Under the pieces are notes generated by a model that saw nothing but the letters and a program-made list of their open reading frames with translations, was not told where the DNA came from and did no database searches. Of a DNA stretch of 64,000 bases, positions 50,485-63,362 are shown one piece after another. Position numbers and translations under genes: made by a program. Source of the DNA: Styela clava (lineage: Eukaryota > Chordata > Ascidiacea > Stolidobranchia > Styelidae); the NCBI RefSeq assembly GCF_964204865.1, contig NC_135259.1, positions 6,458,974 to 6,522,973 of the forward strand, written 5' to 3'. Each line of letters begins with the position of its first letter. Position 1 is the first letter of the stretch.

Positions 50485-51420
50485 TAGGGTTTTGTTTTTT
50501 ATCAATTCTAAAAAAAAACATCGTGTTTTAAAAACAAGGGCTTGTTTTAAATCCTTTTTTTTCTGTATTTTTTATTGAAATACTCCTTGTATCGCCGCGA
50601 AACTACGCCAAAACGTTGCATTATGGCAGCTACACACGCAGCCGGAGTTAAAAATGTACGTAAAAATTCTTATTTTGACTTCTACTTCTATTAATTACAT
50701 TTATGACCACTTTTGTATCTCTTCATAAGATTTTAACCGGAATGTTTATCCGAGTTATCAGAGAGACGTTTTGAGTAAGAAAAATCATGAATCTTAGCTC
50801 ACGAGCCTATACTACAAGAGCAATTAGATCAAGGGCAGCCTTCGGCAACAAGAGGGGGTTGCGTTAATGAAGAATATGGTTACTTCGGCGGCAATCTACT
50901 GATATAAACGATGAGACACCCTAGCATAGCCTATGCTAATTGTAAGAGTCATCTGATGCAAAGACGCCACAACTAATCTGTTATCAAGCCATAATATGGA
51001 TTTCGAGTTCATGTATTGGCATTTTTTGCATAAAATAAAAAATAAATGTAATATTATTACGGTGAAGACTGTTCGGTTAGTTTATGCTTAGCATACTTTG
51101 TTTTCAAGGTTGGAGTGATAGAGTTTTTGAAGGTTATACAAATTCATTTATTCGATCGCATTTCAATTTTTGCGAGGTGATTTCGTAGTAGCAGGGCGTT
51201 CACGTAATGGCTTATCGGTTGCGTCTTATTTGAGAAGCTTGAGAAGGTGTGTATGAGTCGCTATCGATATTTGTGGCGTTTTGACGGATTTATTGCAAAT
51301 ACGGAGCGCTTGGCAAGTTTTACATCCATTTTTCTTCAACCTATTTAATACAAAAAAATCAAATAGTACAGCCATTTTAAACAAAACAGGCGAAAAAACA
51401 GTTGATTTAAAACAATTCAT
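50485..51420. mobile_element. hAT in relic exon 1, right-truncated copy
   Basis: This starts with TAGGGTTTTG directly after TGTATGAG, as at 61041. The right end is deleted: AAAACAATTCAT runs straight into TATTCGAAATCTTTGATG, which lies in the upstream region in the other units. The deletion also removed the start of exon 1. Confidence 0.8.
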
Positions 51421-51584
51421 TATTCGAAATCTTTGATGAAATTATGTCAGCCCAAGATCGCTTAAACCTTTTTTACGCTACTAGTGCTCGAACGTATGTT
51501 CAATTTGACAAATACAATGTCCACAATTCTACAAAAATGACGAATTTGAGCGCTAATAACATGAAATGTGTCTAAATAAAGTTA

Positions 51585-53795
51585 TTTTTTTTGCTATTTT
51601 TATCAAGACATTACTTGCTCGCCTTGGATTTGGACCTAGGGTTTGAAAACTGGCTTTTTTTTATTCACGTTTGTCAATGATCCTTAAATCCGTATATCTC
51701 CTCGGAGAAGGTTACTGTTCATAATGAATTTCATCTTTAACAACGGGTGTTCCAACTCGATGAGTTCACCTTGTGCATTAACTATGTAGTTTTTAGATGT
51801 AGATTCAAATAAATTTCTAATTCATTTAGCATTGTGTATAAATTAACAGATAGGTAATTTTAACCAATACTCTATAATTAAAATGATAATTGGAATGGAA
51901 AATAGCAAAACACGTCTTATTTTTGATTATGTACATTTGTTCCGAATGCCACTGGTAAATATATGACACGTAAGCATGTGTGGATTAGAATTTGACGAAT
52001 GGTTTTGATTGGAATATTGACCTCGCAAATTTTTTTTTTGCTGTGGAATCCCTACGGTTGTAATGGAAGGCTGTCTTGATTGCCTATTTTAAATTTTTAT
52101 CTTAAACTGTACGTACGTTGAAGACACCAAACCTGACTGAACCAAATATTTGCAAACAAATTTACTTACTAACAATATGTATGGACTAGTATAATTGACT
52201 ACCTCGTTTAAATCAGCAACAACTGTTCATTGAAATATGTGAATGTAGTTTAACAATAGATCACTAAGCATCCGGTAACTTTTCAGTTGAACGAGTTCCG
52301 AAATGTAGTTTTTCTATCACTATTGTTTTTTTGTTTAATTTGTATCATCACATTTTCTCACTTTTCGAATTGTATTCCGACCGGAGTCCGGAATCAGCAC
52401 GAATCTATAAATCCATTTTCCGATTAAGTTGCTGAAAACTTATGATCTGATTTCATTGTAAGTTTGGGGTATTCATATTTGTTGGGCATCCTCAAGAACG
52501 TCGGCAAATTGTAAAACTCAATAAAATGTACATTCCATTTCTGCCTATTGCAAAACTGTTAGAAAAAAAAAATGGAATTAAAATCAAGAATGCAATCTAT
52601 TGCGTTGGTATGACGGTTAAGTCATTAAATACTTTATTTGTTCCTCATACATATAATTAAAATCCTACAATAGCAACAGAATTTTATTATCTGTAAGTGT
52701 GAATCAGAACGTCCTGTAAAAATAATAAAAACCATGATCAGCAACGACAAATTCATTCTTGATGTTTTACTTTACACCGACCGGGAATTGAAATTCAATC
52801 ATCTCTATGTCTTTTAGCTGGTCATGTTAAAATTATAGATGGAGTGATCTTGACTGACCTTCAGATTTAACAGCAGGGTCGACTTAAGCAAAGGATAAAA
52901 AGAAGTATTTCTGATATTTTTACTAACATAAAGGATTACAATAGTCAAAAAACATAACCTTTTGTACACTTCCCTTTTACACCGTTTAGTGTCGAACTTG
53001 AATTTGAGCTTTGCTGTTTCATCAGAAATTTCAACGAATAAGTTTTGTCTCTTAATATGATGTTTATTAGGCATATCAAAATGCTACGCTCACATTCGTG
53101 AATTTTATATATTGCAATATATTTCATATATTGTTTTATTTGAGCCATTGTCATTTTTATGTTTTGAAAAAACAAAAATAGTCTGCATTATATTTACAAA
53201 CACCCTGCAAAGAAAGTGAGTGTTCTCTGTATCTTTCTCTCACACTACTTTATAATTATTATCTGCGACCCAATTCTGGTGGCCATAGCTGTTAAACAAA
53301 GCTCAAAGGTTGTCTTTAGGAATTTTGTCATAATGAAAACAATTCATAGATTGACTAATTTAAGTATAACTAACCGCCAATAAAGTGTCTGTTTAGTTGT
53401 TTGAAACGTCGCTAAACAGGTTTTGGGGTAGCATTTAACGACCGCATGCAATTGAAATCATGAATGCGTCTTCATCTTGCCTTGACTCACATCGACATTT
53501 GCGCAAAGAGTGGGAGATGTTATCTAGCTTTTTTAACGCCTATATGAATCATAGTGTGAAAGCAAGTAGACATTGGATGCATAGCAATTTCAAGCTATAG
53601 TAAATAAAAGATGATAATCTTATATTAACAACGAAACGGTCGCATCGTGATTGATATTCGTCTGTGAACAAAAAAATAATAATTTTACTCCTCGCTTTCT
53701 TTGTAAATGTACCTGGTACATTGACTGAAAAATAAACTGATCTGGTTATACTGAAAATTTACCAGATACGAAAATTTTTAACTGGTATTGTTAAG
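51585..53795. repeat. Spacer of unit 3
   Basis: Direct counterpart of 41390-43600, with frequent substitutions and small indels. No gene is supported in it. Confidence 0.8.
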
Positions 53796-54720
53796 TTTAA
53801 CTATACAATATAAACCAACCTAATGTTTTATTCTCGAATCGTAACACCTTAAAACATACAAATCATTCCCCGAGACGGCTATGAAAACGACAAAACTAAC
53901 AATCAAGTATATATGAATAGATATATGACATACTTTCGCGTTTATTAAAACAACATAATATAAAAAACAGATATAATATGTACAATTGCTTGTAAATAAG
54001 CGTGATTAGATTACGGGTGATTCGAAAATAGGCCACGGTGCGTATCCGGTGACAGGAAATTAGACACACAGGCAGGAAAACAGCAACATGAGTATGAACG
54101 CGTTACTACAGATACAGCAACATGTTCAGTAACAGCATGATATAAAAACGAATCTTATTCATCATATTACAAGTTTTACCAAATTTTTTAGGAGCGTTGA
54201 TAAGATTCTTTAAGTCTGTTATTGTCTACATATATACATATTTATACATCTGTATGTATGTGTACGTGTGTACACAGAAAAGATTTTTCTGAATTTCCTG
54301 AAAAAATTAGAGACACATAAATGGGATGCTATACATACTTTACACCGACGTAATAGTTTAACAGCTGATTAATGTGTTAACTATGCTGTTATGTTTTATT
54401 CATCAGATGCGCAAAGCAAGTTGGTAAACGTGTCACTGACAACAATATTAAAATAGTTTTTCAGAAAATCTAATTGAAACACAATTTTCTACAAAATATG
54501 TACAAATGAGTGTACAGACCTTATAATAAGGTGGTTCACTTCAGTACACAATACCAAATTGGCACAGCTTTTGAAGTACTCATTGTACATTGCATAAACG
54601 TATTGATAAAGAGTCAATACCTAGACCCAAAACACGGAGTATCCTCTCAAAAAAGGCAGCTAAAAAGACTATAATCAAATATTATGATCATACAAATTAA
54701 TATATTACAAGATACGTAGT

Positions 54721-56777
54721 TCAATTGTTCAACTGTGATATGTAATCAAGGTAATTGAGTAAAAGTTGTACTTTCATAATATTTGCTCCTAGACCGTGAT
54801 GTGCTCCATCATAACTATGAACTCCTGATGTAAGACTGTAAAAATCGAGTACAGGAATATTATGAGCATCGCAATACACTTTCATTTCCCTAGAAAATTG
54901 TTTACAAACAATATTACCGTTTGCCGCATGATATGCTTTTGGTTTTAATATTCCATTGGAGTCAGGGTACATAAAAATGATATGTGGCCATCGCCTCACC
55001 TTTATAAAATTTCCGAACTGAGTATTAATTTTGTCAGAATTCTTGTAATAGTCTTCCAAATAATTGATTGCTGCACTTAAAAACTTGTTAATCGTCACTT
55101 TGGATTTACAGCCGTCGTGTCCACCCTGACCAAGTAGAATAACTGAACCAACTTTTCCTGCCAACTTTTTCACCAAACTTAAGAGGTCATTTGCAGAAGC
55201 GTGATTTGCATATTCATTTATACTTATAAGTGGCGTACGAGGTCCACAGAACGGAGTTTTGTCAACGAGCATGTCTAGTATATTTCCACCACCTGTTCTG
55301 CATTCTGTCCAGTAGAATTGATCAACACTTACACATAATTTTTTGAACTTATCATCGTAGCGTTCCAGTAAAAATCCATACGTTGGATCGGACCTTAGGG
55401 TCAAAATAAAACCTCGTGACATTTTTCTCACAAAAGAATCACCAACAAAATATATTTGAGAGAATCGATTGACAACTTCACAAGCTTGGGCTGCTGTGTA
55501 GTTCCTTCGTCGACATGAAGAATCAAATGGAATCCAATCACTTATTTCAGCGTGATATATCTTCCTGGTATCGACGCAACTAAAATGTAATTGTTTTGCG
55601 TTCTATAAAATTTAAATTGGACAAGAAGAATTACTAACCATTACCTACCTGGGGCAGTCACAAATGTTCCCACATTGACCATCATATATGTCGCTGCAAC
55701 AGGGTTTTTTACTTTTTGCATCGCACCAACTTCCAGCTGGAGCTGCCCATGCATTTCCTTCCGGCTTTGACTGAACACTAGAAATTGAATATTAAAACAT
55801 TATTTTGAAAACTTCCTAAACTGGCGTTTTTTTGGTAACCTTAAAAATGATTTTCACGGTTTTTAAATGGGATTCAACTCAAAAACACTCAAAGTTGTTT
55901 ACAAAATTCGTAAACATTTCTGATAAAAATGAATTTATATTGGTGCCCGCGCTTGTGTGGTTATATTGCTTATCTTCCCGACCAAAATGCGGCGTCGCAT
56001 TTACTAATCAACATCCCATTGTCAATAAAGATGTTAGCAACAGTTGACATAAACATCGAAATAATAGAATTACAAACTTCCAGCAAAGCAACTTGGTGGA
56101 AAGTATTCCATCAAGTGGGAAATCGTTGAAACCAGCTTTTCAAAGCAATTTGGTTGGCAATTGTGAATAAAACTGAGATCTAGGATTGAGAGTCATTTTT
56201 TGAATAAAAATTTTCTTATGTTATTCCGACTCTGTGGATTGCCATGTTTTGTTGAGGGAAATACTGAAATGTTATCAACAATACGATAAATTATATTCGA
56301 GATAAAGACTATTCTGCAATGTGAAGTTTAATCAATATCTCAATTGATCTACTGCAAGCCTGGACAAAACTACAAAGGCAAAAAATCTAAGAATTTTCAT
56401 GAAAGTATTTACTTATTAAATCCACACTTGTTATCATCTCTCCATAATCGTGTATGTATTCCTCGTTTGATGCGAAATTCAGCTAAATAGGAATCCAATT
56501 TTTTTTCTTCATTCAGTAATTTCTCATATTCTTGCTCACTTACATTATAACTATAGATCTTTTTCACCCACTGACCATTGCTCAAATTGAACAAGATGTT
56601 TTCACAAAACAGATGATTGTATGTCAAGTTCACTGTTTGGTTCTCCGTGTAATCTTCATGCAACACAAGTTTCGAAATAGCAGGAGGACTATAAGATAGA
56701 TAAATGAAGTATGAGGATAGACAAACAACTACAATCCCAAAAATAAAGCGATAGCTGGAAACCAATCGTTGTGACAT
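54721..56777 (-). CDS. Gene D: near-identical tandem copy of gene C
   Basis: Exons 56777-56413, 55777-55649 and 55579-54721; 1,353 nt, 450 aa, with the same splice sites as gene C shifted by 10,195 bp. Against gene C I see only a handful of amino-acid differences: Glu to Lys in exon 2 (SEKP/SKKP), Ala to Val before NRFSQ, Phe to Leu after SAND, and Met to Ile in SDKMNT. Exon 1 encodes the same protein in both. GDSFVR, GQGGHD and DGAH are intact. Role and location are as inferred for gene C. The upstream region is also shared with gene C, so the two are probably expressed alike. Confidence 0.87.
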
Positions 56778-57299
56778 TGTATACTTTCTAAAATGGTAAA
56801 AACCGAATTTTAAATAGGTGTAGTGGTAGGACAATATAATTAATCAGAAAAAAAATTATAGTATATGTGTAACGGTTAAAAGTACTGTTTGCGGTATTTC
56901 CTTCAGGTAGTTGAAAATTAGAATCTTATTCAACCTTTCACTAATATTATTCTAATTGCCGGTATACAAATCTGCTACTAAATATTGCTATCTCTAATAC
57001 ATTGGTTGCGTCTATTACTCGGCGTGATACGAATACGACAAATATCTACAATAAAAAGAAAATAGCATTCGTCGCGGATGCTTGATCATTAAGAAATTTT
57101 TAAGATAGAGATTTGATGATTACCTATGTAGATCTACAGCTTTTCGATCTTATCGACAAGAAGGTCGATATTAAATAAATTAAATATAGATATTTGTAAC
57201 TGCAGATATGTATAAATCGAAATCTGCTCTGTGATAAAAATTATATCTGCCCAAAAACGTGTTACGTCTCTTAAACGTTATTAGAACTCAATGTATAGC

Positions 57300-57371
57300 T
57301 CACTTTTTGCATCGCACCAACTTCCAGCTGAAATTGCTCACGCATTTCCTTCCGACTTTGTCTGAACCCTA
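57300..57371 (-). pseudogene. Relic F: exon 2 remnant
   Basis: Counterpart of the exon 2 remnant at 47105-47176, with the same TGA in place of Trp. This stop therefore arose before the 10.2-kb duplication, or was copied with the high-identity tract. Confidence 0.8.
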
Positions 57372-57733
57372 GAACGTGATTTGATATTTTATGCTTCGAT
57401 GCCCAGAAAACTAAATTAAAACTTGATCGTCTGAGCAATGTAGTTTCAGATAGCATTGGCAGGATTCTTTGAAGTCTACACTCATTATATAATACCGACA
57501 AAGTTTACTAAAAGTAATTAGACTAGCTGACTTCGCAAGAAATATTTTAAAACATATTTTTGAAAACTTCCCAAACTGAAGTTCATTTAGTGACATTGAA
57601 AATTATTTTCATGGTTATTAAATGAGGATTCAATTCAAAAAACACTCAAAGGTATTCCTAAATAATCTTAAATATTTTTAGCAGAAATGAATTTATATTG
57701 CTACGCGCGCTTGTATGGTTATATTGTATAGTC

Positions 57734-59478
57734 CAGTGGTTCCCAAACTTTTTTGACCATCGCCCCCCAACAGTAGTTTGTACAACTTCATCGCCCCCCG
57801 GCACTACAAAAAATGTAAAGTCAGAAACGAATATATTACTGACCAAATAAGAAGACAAATCATAGTTTATAACTTTATAGTGTTTTTTAATGAGCTTGAT
57901 GAGCTTGGTGTTCTTCAGCTTGTTTTTTATTATATCTAAAATTACCCAGTTTATTGATAGAAAGGCGATTTCGTTGTTTTGATAGCAATAGTAGCGCGGC
58001 TGAAAACCCCTTTTTCATCATATAATAGGTCGGAAATTAGGCGGGACAAAATTTAGGGTTGCCAATCTTTTTCGAATCGCATATATTTTTTGAAAGTTAA
58101 AAACGGAACAGCGCGTGAAAACTTCGACAATTTGTGAATTCAACTCAGTCGTTTTATTAAAAAATCATTACAATGACATTTAATGTGACACTGTCTTGTT
58201 GCTGCATCACGCTTGATAGCTTTACGACGCTAAGATCGGAACATTTTCTAAATGGGCATCACTAATCTCAGTTTATTGCTTGTTCTTTGTGATGTTCATT
58301 TTCGAAAATAATTGTTTGCACAAATATGTACTTCCAAACATCGAAGTGAATATTTTCGCAAGATTTGTGAAATTTGGGTAAACATTTTCTTTAAGAGGAT
58401 ACATTCTTACAAAAATTATGCAGTGATGAATCTTTCGAATAGAATATGAATTTTAATTCCTTATTGCATTGCAATATATTCGACTATTTACTGCGCCATG
58501 GAACCCCTGCTTTCAGCATCAACTTTTCTTCGTGTTTCTATTTGTCTAATTATAATTAAATTGTAAGCTCGTTACACAAGTAGCTGTTCAATAGAATTTT
58601 TAGGATATAACAAAATTTAGTCTGAACGTGTCTCACGATAAATTCTGCTACGTAAACAAATGTAATTTACTCCTCGAGCGTAGATTATAAATAAAATTAA
58701 TTCATCGTCATAACCGCCGTTTGGATGTTTCCCCGGGCATAGACCTCCTTGTTTACCTCGTGACATTGCCCAAGATGCAAAAATAAACGTAACAATGTCC
58801 CCCTTTCGCATCCGCTCAGACACACTCACTGAGACATGTTTTCAGGCGTGGTCGTGAACATTACCTCATTTTCGCGTTATATTCGTTAGTTTTTAGTTGT
58901 TTTTCGGAAATTTAAATATTAATCAAATAAGTCAATGATTACTTTGTCTTCCTAAAAGTGTAGAAATAGCTGTGATAGACTAGGCTAAAAAATCTTTACC
59001 GATACTTTCAAAAAACAGATTGTTGAATGGTATGAATTAGAATGATTGTTTGAAACAAATACCCCATTTTACAAGCAACAACTCGCGGAACTACTCTTAA
59101 AATAAGCACCGAAATTTTTTAAAATGGTAAATTATATAGGAAGAATTTTCCGCGGTCAAAGGTCGGGGAAAGGTCCATTCAGTGAATCGTCCCGGGCCAG
59201 ATTATTTTACTCCGGCCGTATTTTGCCGACCACTGGGATACGCAAACTACCGTACCTTACTGCGAAGACGAGTCCAGCAATCCTTTCGCGTGTGATAATC
59301 GCCCACGTGATTCAAGCCAGCTGCGAATGCACACATAGTACAGAAATAAGTGCACGATGCACCGAACGAAAACAGGTTTTGTAAAATCGCCCCCCTATCG
59401 CCCTCTTCGACTTTTTCGCCCCCCTCTGTATCATTTTCGCCCACCGGGGGGCGATATCGCCCACTTTGGGAATCACTG
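57734..59478. mobile_element. hAT element, same family as 47571-49836, inverted
   Basis: The ends CAGTGGTTCCCAAACTTTTT and CCACTTTGGGAATCACTG are inverted repeats. The sequence is the reverse complement of the 47571-49836 element with divergence, and it is shorter (1,745 bp). It lies at a different site of the same relic intron and in the opposite direction, so it is an independent insertion. The 8-bp flanks do not clearly match (GTATAGTC against TATACCAT, the latter interrupted by the next hAT). Confidence 0.85.
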
Positions 59479-59483
59479 TATAC

Positions 59484-60351
59484 CAGGGGTGGCCAACCTG
59501 CTTTCGATCGCGATCGACTAAAATCTTCAAAAATACCTCGCGATCGCTTAATCGGTAATAAGGCCATACACAAAAACGAAGGAGCACTGAATACGCAGAT
59601 ATTTGCACACACACATACAAAAATTCTACCGCTGCCATTAGCTCAGCTCTGCGGTCGCATTATCAATGAAATTGCCACAAAAATTTGCATTTTTATGTTT
59701 CATTCAATTTGTTAATTTGGTGTTTCATCATTTATCTTCGTATCATACACGTTAGATCTAGGGCCTGTCCTTTTTTTAGTCGTGAGTGTTTTCAATTCCT
59801 CAAAAAGTGTCTATGTATTATATAAACAGCGAATAATGAATATTCTCAAACCATAAATGTTATATTTCAGACTACAGTATCTAATTTACAATTTTCTTTG
59901 AGTCGATTCTTTGCTCGCTTGGAATTAGAGGAAAAAATTGGGCATTCTGGTGCCACAGCTACCGTTGCGAATAAAATTTATCAAACTACTTTTGGGTGAG
60001 AGACAATAACTTTTGCACAGTTCAGAAATTGTTGCAGAATCGTTTGCCAGTCAAGACAGGTGGTATTCAGTTCGTTCATTTCTAAAACTTGGCAGCAGTG
60101 AAAGTTGCATTTGTCGTATATGATCTATCGTGCTTGTCCATACCAAATTACCGCATGTGTATATGGTATTTTGCGCATGTATACAGCCACTATATTCTTC
60201 CCATTTTAAACACACAACAGGCGCTGTATGAAACAGTGTCAAGGCAATTTTTGGGGGTATGTTATTCAACTTACTCAACATCAGACGCGATCGACTACTC
60301 GAGACGTGACGATCGACCGGTAGATCGCGATCGACGTGTTGGCCACCCCTG
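59484..60351. mobile_element. Short hAT (CAGGGGTGGCC family), 8-bp duplication CTGTATAC
   Basis: The ends CAGGGGTGGCCAAC and GTTGGCCACCCCTG are inverted repeats. CTGTATAC stands directly at 59476-59483 and 60352-60359, an exact 8-bp duplication. The duplicated site overlaps the last three bases of the preceding hAT, so this insertion came later. It is 868 bp, non-autonomous, and related to the large element at 22181-27495. Confidence 0.93.
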
Positions 60352-60729
60352 CTGTATACCATCGTTATCAAAAGTCCGCGTCGCATCTATTTATCTAGAT
60401 CGCATTGTCAATAAAGATGTTAGATACTGTTGACACAAACAAATCGTTTGGGCAAGCATATTATTGAAATTTGGTCAGCAAAATGAATAGAACGGAGATA
60501 CAGGATTAGGAGTAATTTTGTGAGAAGATAATTATTTAAGTTTTTTCGACTATGCGGATTGCCATGTTTTATTGAATTTAATATGGAGATGTTATGAGCA
60601 ATACGATAAATTATAATCGGGGAAAGGACTATTTTGCAATATCGAGCTTAATCAATATCTCAAATGATGTACTGCAAGTCATGACAAAACTAAAAACGGC
60701 CTAAAAATCTAAGAATTGTTATAAAAGTA

Positions 60730-61040
60730 TTTACTTATTCAATCCAAACTTGTTATCATCTCTCCATATTCGTGTACGTATTCCTCGTTTAATGCGAAAT
60801 TCAGCTACATAGGAATCCAGTCCTTTTTCTTCTTTCAATAATTTCTTATATTTTTCCTCATTTTTATCAAAACTATAGATTATTTTCACCCATTGACAAT
60901 TTCTCAAGTTTTACAAGAAGTTTTCACAGAACAGGTGATGCAATTTCAATTTCACTGTTTGATTCTCTGTGTGATCTTCATGCAACACAAGTTTCGAAAT
61001 ATCAGAGTGATAGATATAAGATAGATAAATGATGTATGAG
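60730..61040 (-). pseudogene. Relic F: 3' part of exon 1
   Basis: Matches exon 1 of genes C and D from the donor back to the membrane anchor, like 50176-50484, with decayed codons. It is cut at 61040 by the hAT; the remaining 5' part of the exon is at 62045-62110. Confidence 0.8.
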
Positions 61041-62044
61041 TAGGGTTTTGTTTTTTATCAATTCTAAAAAAACATCGTGTTTTAAAAACAAGGGCTTGTT
61101 TTAAAACAATTTATTCTGTATTTTTTGTACTTTTCATTGAATTATCCCTGCATGCATCGCCGCGAAACTACGCCAAAACTTTGCATTCTGGCAGCTGCAC
61201 ACGCAGCCGGAATTATAATTTTAAAAGGGTAAGTAAAAATTCTTATCCTGAATTCAACTTCTATTGAGTACATTTATCACCACTTTTGTATCTCCACCAA
61301 AGCCATAAGATTTCAACCGGAATGTTTACCCGAGATATCAGAGAGACGTTTTGAGTAATAAAAATCATGAAACTTAGCTCACGAGCCACTACAAGAGCAA
61401 TTAGATTAAGGGCAGCCTTCGGCAACACGAGTGGGTTGCAATAATGAAGAATATGGTTACTTCGGCGGCAATCTACTGATATAAACGATGAGACATCCTA
61501 GCATAGCCTATGCTAATTGTAAGAGTCCTTTGGTGCAAAGACGCCACAACTAATCTGTTATTAAGCCATAATATGGATTTCGAGTTCATGTATTGGCATT
61601 TTTCTCCTAAAATAAAAAATATATGTAATATTATTACGGTTAATACTGTTCGGTTAGTTTATGCTTAGCATACTTTGTTTTCAAGGTTGAAGTGATAGAG
61701 TTTTTAAAGGTTATACGAACTCATTTATTCGATCGCATTTCAATTTTCGCAAGGTGGTTTCGTAGTGGCAGGGTCGTTCACGTAATGGCTTATCGGTTGC
61801 GTCTTACTGCGCAAACCACTGAACTATACAGCTTGAGAAGGTGTGTATGAGCCTCTATCGATATTTGTGGCGTTTTGACGTATTTTTTGCAAATGAGGAG
61901 CGCTTGGCAAGTTTTTACATCCATTTTTCTTCAACCTATTTAATACAGAAAACTCAAATAGTACAGCCATTTTAAACAAAACAGGCAAAAAAAAATTGAT
62001 CTGAAACAATTGTTTTAAAACAATTCTTTTCGAACAAATCCCTA
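61041..62044. mobile_element. hAT-like insertion in relic exon 1, complete copy
   Basis: The left end TAGGGTTTTG and right end CAAATCCCTA are imperfect inverted repeats. TGTATGAG flanks both sides exactly (61033-61040 and 62045-62052). It is 1,004 bp with T-rich left and A-rich right subtermini. Truncated copies of this same insertion lie at 50485-51420 and 40051-40952, in the same exon position. The minus-strand frame at 61824-62204 is a chimera of this element and the exon. Confidence 0.88.
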
Positions 62045-62465
62045 TGTATGAGGATAGAAAAATAACTACAATCCCAAAAATAAACCGACCGCTGAAAACC
62101 AAACGTTGTAACATTGTATATTTTTTGGAATGGTAGAAAGAGAAATTAGATGTTGTGGAAGTGACAATATATTTAATCATAAGAAAATTGTTATATTTAT
62201 GCATAGCGACAGCGTTTTAGATCTTATGGACCAAAATGGAGTCGGGTTTCATCTTTCCGGTATCAAATTAAATATATGTAACTGCAGATATTTATTATTC
62301 GAAATCTGCTCTGTGATGAAATTATTTCAGTCTAAGAACGTATTGCATCGCTTAAACCTTTTTACGCTACTAGTGCTCGAACATATGTTCAACTTGACAA
62401 ATACAATGTCCACAATTCTACAAAAATGACGATATCGAGCGCTAATAACATGAAATGTGTTTCAA
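62045..62465 (-). pseudogene. Relic F: 5' end of exon 1 and upstream region
   Basis: On the minus strand 62110-62045 encodes a start and anchor like those of genes C and D (MLQRLVFSGRFIFGIVV against MSQRLVSSYRFIFGIVV), then hits the hAT. The remainder to 62465 matches the upstream region at 41030-41380. Confidence 0.75.
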
Positions 62466-63362
62466 TAAAGTAATTTGATGATCCTCAAATCCGTATATCT
62501 TCTCTGGAGAAGGTTGCTGTTCATAAGTAATTTCATCTTTTTCAACGGGTGTTCCAACTCGATGAGTTCACCTTGTGCATTAACTATGTAGTTTTTAGAC
62601 GTAGATTCCAATAAATTTCTAATTCATTCAGCATTGTGTATAAATTAACGGATAGTCAATTTTAACCAATACTCCATAATTAAAATGATAAATGGAATGG
62701 AAAATAGCAAAACACGTCTTATTTTTGATTATGTACATTTGTTCCGAATGACACTGGTAAATATGACACGTAAGCATGTGTGGATTAGAATTTGACGAAT
62801 GGATTTGACTGGAATATTGGCCTCGCAAATTTTTTTCGTTTTGCAATGGAATCCTTACGGTTGTAATTTTTATCTCAAACTGTAGGTACGTTGAGGACAC
62901 CAACCATGACTGAACCAAACATTTGCAAACAAATTTACCTACTAACAATATGTATTCACTGGTATAATTGACTACCTCGTTTAAATCAGCAACAACTGTT
63001 CATTGAAATATGTGAATGTAGTTTAACAATAGATTACTAAGCATCCGGTAACTTTTCAGTTAAACGGGTTCCGAAATGTAGTTTTTTTATCACCATTGTT
63101 TTTTTTTGTTTAATTTGTATCATCACATTTTCTCACTTTTCAAATTGTATTCGGACCGGAGTTTGGAATCAACATGAATCTATAAATTCATTTTCTGATT
63201 AAGTTGCTGAAAACTTAGGATCTGATTTCATTTTAAGTTTGGGTTATCCATATTTGTTGGGCATCCTCATGAACTTCGGCAAATTGTAAAATTCAATGAA
63301 ATGTACATTCCCTTTATGTTTATTGCAAAACTGTTAGAGAAAAATGGAATTAAAAACGAGAT
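62466..63362. repeat. Spacer of unit 4, first copy of an 897-bp tandem duplication
   Basis: Matches the start of the spacers at 41450 and 51670, then is followed by a second copy from 63363 (offset about 897 bp). Minus-strand frames at 62628-62948 and 63525-63845 are alike only because of this duplication. Confidence 0.85.

Larger units (their letters stand above)
53795..57615. repeat. High-identity duplication tract, copy 2
   Basis: Counterpart of 43600-47420, carrying gene D. Identity is much higher than in the surrounding spacer on the left and the region right of 57615. Confidence 0.9.

Noticed and set aside
59247-59715. Several 85-121-aa frames around the hAT junction
   Set aside because: They run through the terminal repeats of two adjoining hAT elements and reflect GC-rich ends, not a gene.
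61824-62204. 126-aa minus-strand frame as a small gene
   Set aside because: It is a chimera of the exon 1 start of relic F and the inserted hAT.
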